NCBI GenBank assembly: GCA_942493305.1
Contig: OW818686.1
Coordinates: 806,001-870,000 of the forward strand
Reading direction: 5' to 3'
From: UBA7672 sp030824255
GTDB taxonomy: Bacteria; Pseudomonadota; Alphaproteobacteria; Caulobacterales; Hyphomonadaceae
DNA length: 64,000 bases
The stretch's first letter is position 1, and the number at the start of each line of letters is the position of its first letter. Below, piece after piece: positions 1 through 9,104 of this stretch. The notes under the pieces are model-generated. The model was not told the DNA's origin, made no database searches, and was given only the letters and a program-made list of their open reading frames with translations. A program made the position numbers and the translations under genes.

Positions 1-40
1 TGGGCCGCTGCGCATCTCGCGACCTAGACCACAAACGAAA

Positions 41-64
41 ACAGCCGCCCCGAAGGGCGGCTGT
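41..64 (-). terminator. Rho-independent terminator of the sucCDA operon
   Basis: A perfect 10-bp inverted repeat (ACAGCCGCCC / GGGCGGCTGT) has a 4-nt cgaa loop. On the minus strand it is followed by TTTTCGTTT. It lies 24 bp past the sucA stop codon, so sucA appears to end a transcript here and sucB, if present nearby, would need its own promoter. The first 40 bases of the window show no recognisable gene. Confidence 0.8.
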
Positions 65-87
65 CGTTTCTTCCGAAGGCGCAAGCC

Positions 88-3087
88 CTACTTCTCGAAC
101 GCAGCATCGAGGAAGGCGGCGAGCTCCTTGTTGTGGAGGGCCATGGTGCCGGCGGCGGTGGAGGCGGAGGCGGGGCGGCCGACATAGCGGGCGCGCTTGT
201 GCTTCACATCCAGCTTCTCGAGTGTCTTCTCGATGTTCCAGTCGACAAAGTTCCACGAGCCCATGTTGCGCGGCTCTTCCTGGCACCAGACCATGTCTGC
301 CTGCGGGAAGCGCGCGAGCTCCTTCATCAGCGAGGCGACCGGGAACGGATAAAGCTGTTCGACGCGCAGCAGGTAGACGTCGTCGATCTTGCGCTTCTCG
401 CGCTCTTCGAAGAGGTCGAAATAGACCTTGCCCGTGCACATCACGACGCGGCGGATGTCCTTGTCGGCCTTCAGCGTGACCTCGGCCTTGCACTCGGGCA
501 CTTCCGCGCCGTCGGGCAGGATGCGGTGGAAGGACGAGTTCGGCCCGAGGTCCTTGTAGAAGGACACGGCGCGCTTGTGACGCAGCAGCGACTTCGGCGT
601 CATCACGATCAGCGGCTTGCGGAAGTCGCGATGCATCTGGCGGCGCAGGGCGTGGAAGTAGTTCGCCGGCGTCGTCGGATAGACGACCTGCATGTTGTCC
701 TGTGCGCACATCTGGAGGAAGCGTTCCAGGCGGGCGGAGGAGTGTTCCGGCCCCTGCCCCTCATAGCCATGCGGCAGGAGGCAGACGAGACCGGACATGC
801 GCAGCCACTTGCGTTCGCCCGAAGAGATGAACTGGTCGAACAGGACCTGCGCGCCGTTGGCGAAATCGCCGAACTGCGCTTCCCACAGCACCAGCGTCTG
901 GGGGGCCGTCAGCGAGTAGCCATACTCGTAGCCGAGCACAGCTTCCTCGGAGAGGAGCGAGTCGATCACCTCGTAGTGCGCCTGCGTCGGCGAGAGGTTG
1001 TTGAGCGGCGTGTAACGCTCTTCGGTGACCTGATCGACGAAGTGCGAGTGGCGCTGGGTGAACGTGCCACGGCACGAGTCCTGGCCCGACAGACGGACCG
1101 GGAAGCCTTCTTCCAGCAGCGTGGCATAGGCCATGTGCTCAGCCATGCCCCAGTCGAGGCCTTCGCCGCTCTCGGCCATCTTGCGACGCGCATCGACCGT
1201 GCGGGCGACCGTCTTGTGGATGTTGAAACCATCCGGAACGGTGGTGATCTTCTTGCCAATCTCCTTGAGCTTGGCCATCGGAACGCCGGTCTTGCCGCGG
1301 CCTTCCTCATCCTTCGGCAGGCCGAGGCCGGCCCACTTGCCATCGAGCCAGTCAGCGGCGCCGGGCTTGAACGTCTTGGCCTTCTCGAACTCGGCGTCGA
1401 GGAAGGTCTCGAACTCGGAGACCATCTCGTTGACGCCGTCTTCGGTGATGACGCCCTCGTCGACCAGGCGACGCGAATAGAGTTCGCGCGTCGAGGACTG
1501 ATCGCGGATCTTCGCGTACATCTGGGGCTGCGTCATGGTCGGATCGTCGCCCTCGTTGTGACCGAAGCGGCGATAGCAGAACATGTCGATCACCACGTCC
1601 TTGCGGAACAGCTGGCGATACTCGGCGGCCACCTTGGCGGCGTAGACGACCGCTTCGGGATCATCGCCGTTGACGTGGAACACCGGGGCTTCGACCATCT
1701 TCGCCATATCCGACGGATAGGGCGAGGAGCGCGAGAAGGACGGCGCCGTCGTGAAGCCGATCTGGTTGTTGACGATGAAGTGCATCGCCCCGCCCGTGCG
1801 GTAGCCGGCAAGACCGGACAGCGCGAAGCATTCGGCGACAACACCCTGGCCTGCGAAGGCGGCATCGCCGTGCAGCAGCAGCGGCATGACCTTGGCGCGG
1901 AGCGCATCACGCGCCTTCGGATCGGTGGCGCGCGCGCCGCCAGCTTCGGCATCATCGAAGAACTGCTTCGCACGGGCCTTGCCCAGCACGACAGGATTCA
2001 CGATTTCGAGGTGGCTGGGGTTTGCCGTGAGCGACAGGTGGACACTGTGGCCGTCGAACTCGCGGTCCGACGAGGCGCCGAGGTGGTATTTCACGTCGCC
2101 CGAGCCGTAGTCGTCGGAGCCCTGGGTGTTGCCGCCCTGAAACTCGAAGAAGATCTTGTGGTAGGGCTTGCCCATCACGGCGGCGAGCACGTTGAGACGG
2201 CCGCGGTGCGGCATGCCGAAGATGATCTCGTCGACGCCGAGCGCGCCGCCGCGCTTGATGATCTGCTCCAGCGCCGGCACGGCGGCTTCACCGCCATCGA
2301 GGCCGAAACGCTTGGTGCCCGGATAGCGCTTGTGCAGGAAGCGCTCGAAGCCTTCGGTCTCGACCAGCTTCTTCAGGATCGCGCGCTTGCCCTCCGGCGT
2401 GAACGAGATTTCCTTGTCCTTGCCTTCGATGCGCTGCTGGATCCAGGCCTTCTCGTCCGGATCCGAAATGTGCATGAACTCGACGGCGAACGTGCCGCAA
2501 TAGGTGCGGCGCAGGATGTCGATCATCTGGCGGGGCGTCGCGTATTCGAGGCCCAGCACGTTGTCGATGTAGATGCGGCGGTCCATGTCCTTCGGCCCGA
2601 AGCCGTAGGTGCGCGGATCAAGCTCGGGCTGTTCTTCGCGGCGAAGCATGGACAGCGGATCGAGGTTGGCGGCGAGGTGGCCGCGGATACGGTAGGCGCG
2701 AATCATCATGATCGCGCGGATCGAGTCCTGAACCTGCTGGTGGAGATCTGCCGGTGCGATCGTGGGGCCGACCTGCGGGGCTTTCTTCGGGGCGGGCTTG
2801 GCGTCCGGCGCCCAGTTGCCGTCGAGCGCCGAGACAAGCTCGCCATTCTGGTGACGGAGCGGCTCCTGCCATTCCGGCCCCCTGGCGGCCTTTGTCGCAT
2901 CAGCAGGCGCGTCAGCCACACCGCGGAAGAAGCGCTGCCAGCTTTCGCCGACAGAGTTCGGGTCTTCTGCGTACTGTGCGTAGAGCTGTTCGATGTAGGC
3001 GGCGTTGGCGCCATAGAGGAACGCCGTATCCAGCATGGCTTCGTTGTCCATTCCGCGGACTTCGCCAGGCTTCGCCTCGATGTTCAT
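88..3087 (-). CDS. sucA: 2-oxoglutarate dehydrogenase E1 component
   Basis: This is the thiamine-diphosphate E1 subunit of the 2-oxoglutarate dehydrogenase complex, which decarboxylates 2-oxoglutarate and passes the succinyl group to the lipoyl E2 (SucB). The 999-residue length matches the family. The N-terminal segment AFLYGANAAYIEQLY is the typical E2-binding helix region, GMPHRGRLNVL is the conserved E1 active-site motif, and GDAAFAGQGVVAE is the ThDP/Mg-binding loop. The start at 3087 has AGGACG upstream; a second ATG at 3051 is possible but has a poorer ribosome binding site. It is the last gene of sucC-sucD-sucA on the minus strand, separated from sucD by about 200 bp. sucB is not next to it inside the window. 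Large antisense open frames over this gene are GC artefacts. Confidence 0.97.
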   Translation of the reverse strand: MNIEAKPGEVRGMDNEAMLDTAFLYGANAAYIEQLYAQYAEDPNSVGESWQRFFRGVADAPADATKAARGPEWQEPLRHQNGELVSALDGNWAPDAKPAPKKAPQVGPTIAPADLHQQVQDSIRAIMMIRAYRIRGHLAANLDPLSMLRREEQPELDPRTYGFGPKDMDRRIYIDNVLGLEYATPRQMIDILRRTYCGTFAVEFMHISDPDEKAWIQQRIEGKDKEISFTPEGKRAILKKLVETEGFERFLHKRYPGTKRFGLDGGEAAVPALEQIIKRGGALGVDEIIFGMPHRGRLNVLAAVMGKPYHKIFFEFQGGNTQGSDDYGSGDVKYHLGASSDREFDGHSVHLSLTANPSHLEIVNPVVLGKARAKQFFDDAEAGGARATDPKARDALRAKVMPLLLHGDAAFAGQGVVAECFALSGLAGYRTGGAMHFIVNNQIGFTTAPSFSRSSPYPSDMAKMVEAPVFHVNGDDPEAVVYAAKVAAEYRQLFRKDVVIDMFCYRRFGHNEGDDPTMTQPQMYAKIRDQSSTRELYSRRLVDEGVITEDGVNEMVSEFETFLDAEFEKAKTFKPGAADWLDGKWAGLGLPKDEEGRGKTGVPMAKLKEIGKKITTVPDGFNIHKTVARTVDARRKMAESGEGLDWGMAEHMAYATLLEEGFPVRLSGQDSCRGTFTQRHSHFVDQVTEERYTPLNNLSPTQAHYEVIDSLLSEEAVLGYEYGYSLTAPQTLVLWEAQFGDFANGAQVLFDQFISSGERKWLRMSGLVCLLPHGYEGQGPEHSSARLERFLQMCAQDNMQVVYPTTPANYFHALRRQMHRDFRKPLIVMTPKSLLRHKRAVSFYKDLGPNSSFHRILPDGAEVPECKAEVTLKADKDIRRVVMCTGKVYFDLFEEREKRKIDDVYLLRVEQLYPFPVASLMKELARFPQADMVWCQEEPRNMGSWNFVDWNIEKTLEKLDVKHKRARYVGRPASASTAAGTMALHNKELAAFLDAAFEK

Positions 3088-3290
3088 TTTTTACGTCCTG
3101 TTGCGCCGGAATCGGGGCCCCTGCCCCGGACGCGCGTGGTGGCACTCAGATGCTGCTTTTTACGGCCCGACTCAACCCAAAAGGGTGAGACATTCTGCAC
3201 ATAAGCCCGTGACCGGTTAGCAGACCGTTTCATATGGGGAACAGAGGGCGGAAACCCCAGCGTTTCAGCGCGCTTGTCCTGCTTGAACCG

Positions 3291-4202
3291 CTAGCGTTTC
3301 AGAACCTCGGTCATCGTCACGCCCAGGCGCGCCGGGCTCGGCGACACGACGATGCCGGCCGATTCCATGGCGGCGATTTTCGACTCCGCATCGCCCTTGC
3401 CGCCTGAAACGATGGCGCCGGCATGGCCCATGGTGCGGCCCTTGGGGGCCGTACGACCGGCGATAAAGCCGACCATGGGCTTCTTGCGGCCGCGTTTGGC
3501 TTCGTCCTTGAGGAACTGGGCGGCGTCTTCCTCGCCCGAACCGCCGATCTCGCCGATCATGATGATCGCCTGGGTGGCGTCGTCGGCAAGGAACATCTCA
3601 AGCACGTCGATGAAGTCCGTGCCCTTGACCGGGTCGCCGCCGATGCCGACAGCCGTCGTCTGGCCGAGGCCTTCATTGGTGGTCTGGAACACCGCCTCAT
3701 AGGTCAGCGTGCCCGAGCGCGAGAGCACGCCGATCGAGCCCTTGGAGAAGATGTTGCCCGGCATGATGCCGATCTTGCACTCGCCCGGCGTCAGCACGCC
3801 CGGGCAGTTCGGCCCGATCAGGCGCGATTTCGATTTCGACAGGCGATCCTTCACCTTCACCATGTCGAGCACCGGCACGCCTTCCGTGATCGTGACGATC
3901 AGCGGGATTTCGGCGTCGATGGCTTCGAGGATGGCGGCGGCGCAACCCGACGGCGGCACGTAGATCACCGTGGCGTTGGCGCCGGTGGCTTCCTTCGCCT
4001 CGGCGACGGTGTTGAACAGCGGACGCTCGGCCTTCGAACCGTCCGGCAGCGTGCCGACCCATTTCTGGCCGCCCTTACCCGGCGTGATCCCGCCGACAAA
4101 CTGCGTGCCGTAGGCGATGCCCTGCTCGGTGTGGAACGTGCCGGTCTTGCCGGTCATGCCCTGGGTGAGAACCTTGGTGTTCTTGTCGATCAGGATGGAC
4201 AT
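3291..4202 (-). CDS. sucD: Succinyl-CoA synthetase alpha subunit
   Basis: This subunit converts succinyl-CoA, ADP (or GDP) and phosphate to succinate, ATP and CoA together with SucC. The N-terminal Rossmann-type CoA-binding domain is seen as VLTQGMTGKTGTFHTEQ. The phosphohistidine loop is present in the C-terminal half (TMGHAGAIVSGGKG), with the active-site histidine. The length of 303 aa is slightly above the usual 290. It lies 51 bp downstream of sucC, as expected for a co-transcribed alpha/beta pair. Confidence 0.97.
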   Translation of the reverse strand: MSILIDKNTKVLTQGMTGKTGTFHTEQGIAYGTQFVGGITPGKGGQKWVGTLPDGSKAERPLFNTVAEAKEATGANATVIYVPPSGCAAAILEAIDAEIPLIVTITEGVPVLDMVKVKDRLSKSKSRLIGPNCPGVLTPGECKIGIMPGNIFSKGSIGVLSRSGTLTYEAVFQTTNEGLGQTTAVGIGGDPVKGTDFIDVLEMFLADDATQAIIMIGEIGGSGEEDAAQFLKDEAKRGRKKPMVGFIAGRTAPKGRTMGHAGAIVSGGKGDAESKIAAMESAGIVVSPSPARLGVTMTEVLKR

Positions 4203-4253
4203 CGTGTCTGCCTTGAAAGCGCGGAAAGGGGGTCGGCTAGGGACGCGTGAGAG

Positions 4254-5459
4254 CTATTTGCCCTTGATGGCGGCGACGATCTTCTGCGCTGCGTCGTCGA
4301 GATCGTTGGCCGGGATCACGTTGAGGCCCGACTCGCGGATGATGGTCTTGCCCATCTCGGCGTTGGTGCCTTCGAGGCGGACAACGAGCGGAACCGCGAG
4401 GTTGGTCTCGCGCACAGCAGCCAGCACGCCTTCGGCGATGATATCGCACTTCATGATGCCGCCGAAGATGTTCACGAGGATGCCCTTCACATTGGGGTCC
4501 TGCATGATGATCTTGAACGCGGCCGCCACCTTCTCCTTGCCGGCGCCGCCGCCGACGTCGCAGAAGTTCGCGGGCTCTTCACCGTAGAGCTTGATGATGT
4601 CCATCGTCGCCATGGCAAGGCCCGCGCCGTTGACCATGCAGCCGATCGTGCCGTCGAGCGGGATGTAGGCGAGGTCCCACTCTTTCGCGGCGATCTCTTT
4701 CTCGTCTTCTTCGGTCGTGTCGCGCAGGGCCATGATGTCGTCATGGCGGCCCTTGATGGCCAGCGCGTTGTCATCGAACGAAACCTTGGCGTCGAGGACG
4801 CGCAGATGGCCGTCCTTCATGACGATCAGCGGGTTCACTTCCAGCATGCTCATGTCTTTCGACGTGAACGCCTTGTAGAGGATCGGCGCCAGCGTGAGCA
4901 TGTCGGCCTTGGCTGCGCCGTCGAGTTTCAGCGCATCGGCAATCTTGACGGAGTCGGCTTCGGTGACGCCGGTGGCCGGGTCGATGGAGATCGTGAGGAT
5001 TTTTTCGGGCGTGTCATGAGCGACGGCCTCGATGTCCATGCCGCCTTCGGTGGAGACGACGAAAGCCACGCGACCGGTTTCGCGGTCAACCAGCATGGAG
5101 AGATAGAGCTCTTTCTCGATGTCGGCGCCGTCTTCGATGTAGATGCGGTTGACCTGGCGGCCGGCAGCGCTCGTCTGCGCTGTGACGAGGTGATGGCCGA
5201 GCATCGCCTTCACATGCTCGAGCGCCTGCTCCTTGGAGAAGCCGAGGCGGACGCCGCCTTTTTCGCCGGCTTCCTTTTCGATGAACTTGCCCTTGCCGCG
5301 GCCGCCCGCGTGGATCTGCGATTTCACGACCCACAACGGACCCGGCAGCGCGTTGATCGCGGCTTCAGCCTGGTCCAGCGAGGTGATGGCGACGCCCTTG
5401 GCCACCGGGGCGCCAAACGACTTCAGGACTTCCTTCGCCTGATGCTCGTGAATGTTCAT
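4254..5459 (-). CDS. sucC: Succinyl-CoA synthetase beta subunit
   Basis: This is the ATP-grasp beta subunit that partners SucD in the TCA cycle. The start MNIHEHQAKEVLKSFG is the canonical SucC N-terminus. QIHAGGRGKGKFI forms the nucleotide-binding loop, and EVNPLIV and GIMKCDIIAEG are the conserved ATP-grasp and C-terminal ligase motifs. The length of 401 aa is normal. It is the first gene of the minus-strand sucCDA group, so its promoter should lie in 5460-5583. Malate dehydrogenase, often linked to sucCDAB in alphaproteobacteria, is about 11 kb away. Confidence 0.97.
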   Translation of the reverse strand: MNIHEHQAKEVLKSFGAPVAKGVAITSLDQAEAAINALPGPLWVVKSQIHAGGRGKGKFIEKEAGEKGGVRLGFSKEQALEHVKAMLGHHLVTAQTSAAGRQVNRIYIEDGADIEKELYLSMLVDRETGRVAFVVSTEGGMDIEAVAHDTPEKILTISIDPATGVTEADSVKIADALKLDGAAKADMLTLAPILYKAFTSKDMSMLEVNPLIVMKDGHLRVLDAKVSFDDNALAIKGRHDDIMALRDTTEEDEKEIAAKEWDLAYIPLDGTIGCMVNGAGLAMATMDIIKLYGEEPANFCDVGGGAGKEKVAAAFKIIMQDPNVKGILVNIFGGIMKCDIIAEGVLAAVRETNLAVPLVVRLEGTNAEMGKTIIRESGLNVIPANDLDDAAQKIVAAIKGK

Positions 5460-5583
5460 GAAACTGGCCCTTTTGGGGGAGCCCAGACCTTACACCAAGA
5501 GACATTGGCGGCTCCGCGAGGGTGGCGATACCCCATGGGGCGCCACGACGCAACGTGGGTGTTTTGACCCGGCTTTGTGACGG

Positions 5584-6870
5584 TCAGACCGGCCTTCTGT
5601 CAGGCGATGCTGACTGGGAATCGGGCGTCTTGGCTGCCGCTTCCGCCTCGTCGGCCACCTTGCCCTGAACAACGCTGGTCTGGCCGAACAGGTTGAAGGG
5701 GGAGCGTTTCCCCTCGCCCGGCCGCTCTCGCAGGAATACGCGCCAGAGATTGGCCGCCAGCAGGACGAAATAGCCAATCGCGACCGCCGCAAAGACGCCA
5801 GCCTGCCCTGCCTGCGTATCCGCAACCGCACCGCAGAGGATGGGCCCGATCACCGACCCGCCCGCCCAGATGAACAGCATGCCGGACATCACCTGCGCGA
5901 TCTGTCCGGATTCCGTCCGGTCCGTCGCATGGGCGGCCGAGACCGAATAGAAGGACAGCGCCCCCGCCCCCCACAGCGCGGACAGCAGAACCGTGATCGA
6001 GAACGACACCTTCCCGGCCGTCAGATAGAGCGCAATGCACGCCGCCAGCGCCACCGCCGCCAGGAACGCGACCACCAGCCGCCTGTCGACCCTGTCCGAG
6101 ATCAGCCCCGCCGGCCATTGCGTGACCGTGCCGCCCAGCATCGCCGCGATGTAGAGTGTGGCCGCGGACGAGGACCCCGCCCCCGGCTGCAGTTCCTGCG
6201 CATAGAGCGGCAGCTGCGTGGTGACCCCGGTATTGCAGACGCCCGCAATGATCGATCCCACGAGGGCTGCGGGCGGTATTCTGAATATGCCCGACAGGCT
6301 CAGCGCCTCGCGATCGGGCAGCACGGGCTGCGCCCGCCGCGTCGCGCACAGGGGCACGACCGCCAGCACCATCAGCAATCCTGCCCAGATGAACGGCCGG
6401 ATATCATCCGCCGCGTGCTCAAGGATGAGCAGCGGGCCGCAGCTGATCGCGATCTTGAGCATCAACTGGTAGAGACCCATCACGCCGCCGCGCTTGGAGC
6501 GGGGTGTCGAATCCGCGATCCAGCTTTCCGCCGCGGTGAACATCACCGCCGAGGCCGCTCCCTGGAACAGGCGGAACAGCGCCCACGCCACCGGATCGAA
6601 GCTAAGCCCCATCGAGAGGATGCCGGCTGCATAGATCGCCGCCGCCGCCGAATAGGCGCGGATATGGCCGACCTGCCGCACAATGTCGGGCGCGAACCAG
6701 GCGCCCAGCATGAAACCGGCCGAGAACGCCGCCGCCACCGCGCCGACGCCCAAAGCGGATGCCCCCATGAAGCTGAGCGACAGGGGCGTCGTCACGCTCA
6801 ATATGCCGGATGCGCCCTGAAGCAGCATGACGGCAAGGATCAGGGACGCGACGTTGCGATAGACAGTCAT
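5584..6870 (-). CDS. MFS transporter (YcaD-like)
   Basis: This is a 428-residue major facilitator protein with about twelve hydrophobic segments, starting with an N-terminal segment around residues 8-28. The MFS loop 2-3 region and the charged central loop after helix 6 (CATRRAQPVLPDREALS) are visible. The second half has an ISDRVDRR loop, the typical repeat of the motif-A loop. The overall pattern resembles the YcaD/UMF2 group. The substrate is unknown. The hydrophilic C-terminal tail of roughly 35 residues is rich in Ala and Glu and is cytoplasmic by the positive-inside rule. It is transcribed toward sucC and ends 124 bp before that gene starts. Confidence 0.88.
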   Translation of the reverse strand: MTVYRNVASLILAVMLLQGASGILSVTTPLSLSFMGASALGVGAVAAAFSAGFMLGAWFAPDIVRQVGHIRAYSAAAAIYAAGILSMGLSFDPVAWALFRLFQGAASAVMFTAAESWIADSTPRSKRGGVMGLYQLMLKIAISCGPLLILEHAADDIRPFIWAGLLMVLAVVPLCATRRAQPVLPDREALSLSGIFRIPPAALVGSIIAGVCNTGVTTQLPLYAQELQPGAGSSSAATLYIAAMLGGTVTQWPAGLISDRVDRRLVVAFLAAVALAACIALYLTAGKVSFSITVLLSALWGAGALSFYSVSAAHATDRTESGQIAQVMSGMLFIWAGGSVIGPILCGAVADTQAGQAGVFAAVAIGYFVLLAANLWRVFLRERPGEGKRSPFNLFGQTSVVQGKVADEAEAAAKTPDSQSASPDRRPV

Positions 6871-6963
6871 GCGGGCGTTTCGGCGATCAGGCGCTCTTGT
6901 TTGCGCCAGCCTTACGACGCTTCGCTGTCACGCGCGTCTAAATTTTTGTTGCGGAGAAAAGCA

Positions 6964-6985
6964 CGTCCCCCGCAAGCGGGGGACG
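6964..6985 (-). terminator. Hairpin terminator after the carotenoid oxygenase gene
   Basis: A 10-bp perfect inverted repeat (CGTCCCCCGC / GCGGGGGACG) with a 2-nt loop begins 3 bp past the stop codon of the oxygenase gene. Read on the minus strand it is followed within a few bases by TTTT, which fits an intrinsic terminator. Confidence 0.65.
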
Positions 6986-6988
6986 CGT

Positions 6989-8452
6989 TCACACTCCCGC
7001 CCACGTTCCGTGGAAGCCGAGCGGCCAGGCATACTCCGCCTGCCATACCGCGACTGGCCCCGCATCCACATGCGCCGCATCGAACACGTGCACTTCCGAG
7101 CGCTTCAGCCTGGTGTTGATCGCCGTGCCGATCAGCCACGAGTCGCTCTCTGCTGCGCCCGCCCCCTTGGGCGTGAACAGGAACTCCTCGACCATGTAGT
7201 GCTGGCCGAAATCGTGTATCTGCGCCTTGCCGCTGGACCAGTCCTGCACAGCAAGCGCATTGCCGCCCGGCTGGTCGTTGGACGTCCCCGTCACCATCGC
7301 CGTCAGTTTCCGGGAGAGGCCGTGGCGGCGCGGATCGACCTGCGGGAAATCGCCCGCGATCGTCGTCTCGATCATCCGTGCGTCGCCTGACACCGGGATC
7401 ACCACCATGGTGAGTTTCGACGTGGCCTGATCGCCCGAATAACTGCCGCGAATCTCCTGCGCGCCGCCACCCGAGCCAAGCACGGGTTCGGGATAGAAGG
7501 CCGCGTCCAGCCTGATCGTGCCATCGCTTTCCTCCCACGCCGCGCCGGTGTGGTAGAAGGCGCGGGCCGGGCCCTGCGCCCAGCGGGTTTTCGAGAGGTC
7601 GTCCTTGTCGACGATCAGGTATTTCATCCCCTCTTCCGGCTTCCACACGAAGCCGTCGATGAAGGGCGGAATATTCCGCGTCTGGATCCAGGGCTGGCAC
7701 AGGATGATCAGCTTGCGCTCGGTCATCGCCCAGTCGTGCATGTAATGATTGGCGCCCATGTCGATCATGCCGAACGACTTCGTCGAGCCATCCGGGTTGA
7801 TGTTGTAGATGCCGAGGCTGCGGTTGTTCACCGCGAGGCTCCACACGCGGCCGTCGGGTTCGCGTTTCGGATGCGCCAGGAACGGCATGCCTTTCAGATC
7901 ATCGCGGAAGGATTTGAGACCCTTCGTTTCCAGCGTCACCGGATCGAGACGATAGGGCGTGCCGGCTTCCCACAGCGCCAGCAGTTCGCCGCCCGACATC
8001 ATGACGGAGATGTTTCCGGGATTGACGTCATTCGACGAGCCGACCGGGTAGGACGGATCGCCCACCGACCCGAAGCCGGGCGCGAGGAACCTGCCGGCTT
8101 TCATTTCGGCGCGCCGCTTGGGCGTGTCGATGAACTTGCCCGAATGCGAAGCCTTGCCATCGCCGATGGCGATACGCTGGACCATGCCGTCGCCATCGAA
8201 CCAGTGGGTGGCGTAGGCGTCGCCATGGCGGAAGTGCGCAGGGCCATTGCGATAAAGCGTGCCTGTCAGGCCGGCGGGGGCCTTGCCGGACACAAGCGTC
8301 ATCGCAGCTTGCGGGAAGCCCTGCGCCGGGGCGTTCTCATAGCCGACATGCCAGCCCGGCAGCGCCGGCTCGGCAAACACCTTTGGCGCCATGGCCAAGG
8401 CGGCGCCCGTCATCAGGCCTGAGTGCAGGAAGAGGCGGCGGGAGAGGTTCAT
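6989..8452 (-). CDS. Carotenoid cleavage oxygenase family protein (Tat-exported)
   Basis: A 487-residue protein of the carotenoid oxygenase/RPE65 family: Fe(II) beta-propeller enzymes that cleave conjugated double bonds of carotenoids, apocarotenoids or stilbenes with O2. The N-terminus NLSRRLFLHSG with a hydrophobic run to about residue 27 looks like a twin-arginine signal. The family segment LYRNGPAHFRHGDAYATHWFD carries histidines of the type that ligate iron, with further histidines in HYMHDW and AFYHTG and at the C-terminus in LGFHGTW. It precedes nothing obviously carotenogenic. The gene lies 26 bp downstream of the DUF2141 gene on the same strand, so the two may be co-transcribed. The substrate is unknown. 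Confidence 0.88.
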   Translation of the reverse strand: MNLSRRLFLHSGLMTGAALAMAPKVFAEPALPGWHVGYENAPAQGFPQAAMTLVSGKAPAGLTGTLYRNGPAHFRHGDAYATHWFDGDGMVQRIAIGDGKASHSGKFIDTPKRRAEMKAGRFLAPGFGSVGDPSYPVGSSNDVNPGNISVMMSGGELLALWEAGTPYRLDPVTLETKGLKSFRDDLKGMPFLAHPKREPDGRVWSLAVNNRSLGIYNINPDGSTKSFGMIDMGANHYMHDWAMTERKLIILCQPWIQTRNIPPFIDGFVWKPEEGMKYLIVDKDDLSKTRWAQGPARAFYHTGAAWEESDGTIRLDAAFYPEPVLGSGGGAQEIRGSYSGDQATSKLTMVVIPVSGDARMIETTIAGDFPQVDPRRHGLSRKLTAMVTGTSNDQPGGNALAVQDWSSGKAQIHDFGQHYMVEEFLFTPKGAGAAESDSWLIGTAINTRLKRSEVHVFDAAHVDAGPVAVWQAEYAWPLGFHGTWAGV

Positions 8453-8478
8453 GGGTCTGTCTCCGGTCGGGTTCTGGC

Positions 8479-8940
8479 TCAGGACGGCAGCTTTATCGTG
8501 TGGGTCGTGGCGGGGGCCTCAACCGTGAACGCTGCCGCGTCCCACTTGGCCGGACCGAACTGGGCCGGGGCATTGTTCGAGAACGCGAAGGGTTCGATCG
8601 GCATGCCGAACGGATTTGTCCCCATCTTGCCGTCGCCATCAACGTCATGGAACATTTTGATACCGTAACGACCTGGCGCGATATCCACCGTCGTCGAGGC
8701 AGTCCCCCCCGTCACAGGAACAGCCAGACCGGCAACCGACTTGTCCGCATCATACCCCGATTGGTCGAACACGGCGATCATCAGCGCGCCCTTGTGGTCC
8801 TTGATGTCCGTGACCGTGATCGTGAGCTTGGCCTGGGCCGGATCAGCCGAGGCGGTCTGCGGGAAAGCGAGAACCACAGCGAGAACAGCTGCCGGGACAA
8901 GGCCGGCGGTCGAGAGGAGCGAGTTGAGGAGGCGGGTCAT
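8479..8940 (-). CDS. Exported DUF2141 protein
   Basis: A 153-residue secreted protein with an N-terminal signal peptide (hydrophobic residues about 10-32, cleavage probably near ASADP). The mature part has the DUF2141 pattern: an LTITVTDIKDHKGALMIAVF strand pair, then GRYGIKMFHDVDGDGKMGTN and PFGMPIEPFAFSNNA, a beta-sandwich with an acidic DVDGDGK loop reminiscent of calcium binding. The family has no settled function. It probably forms an operon with the downstream carotenoid oxygenase. A 13-bp tandem repeat lies 24-49 bp upstream of its start, next to a divergent LytTR regulator gene. Confidence 0.85.
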   Translation of the reverse strand: MTRLLNSLLSTAGLVPAAVLAVVLAFPQTASADPAQAKLTITVTDIKDHKGALMIAVFDQSGYDADKSVAGLAVPVTGGTASTTVDIAPGRYGIKMFHDVDGDGKMGTNPFGMPIEPFAFSNNAPAQFGPAKWDAAAFTVEAPATTHTIKLPS

Positions 8941-8963
8941 GGCGTCACCTTATGTTTTTGCGC

Positions 8964-8989
8964 GTATCAGGGCCGGGTATCAGGGCCGG
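8964..8989. repeat. 13-bp perfect tandem direct repeat in the DUF2141/LytTR intergenic region
   Basis: GTATCAGGGCCGG occurs twice head-to-tail with no spacer. It sits 24-49 bp upstream of the DUF2141 start, in a 164-bp divergent intergenic region shared with a gene for a LytTR-domain protein. LytTR domains classically bind pairs of direct repeats about one helical turn apart, so this is a candidate operator. That role is inferred. Confidence 0.6.
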
Positions 8990-9104
8990 CTGTCTCGCCG
9001 GTGACCCCAACATTTCCCGCCAACCGCAGCCTCGCCACACCAATTGCGCGAATGGTCTGTTTTGCTTCGTGAAACACTGGGTTACACCACTCGCGAAGCG
9101 TGAA

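Noticed and set aside
133..3204. A 1023-codon open frame on the plus strand, antisense to sucA
   Set aside because: In high-GC DNA the strand opposite a real gene often stays open. The product is rich in Arg, His, Val and Ala with no domain, and sucA on the other strand is unmistakable.
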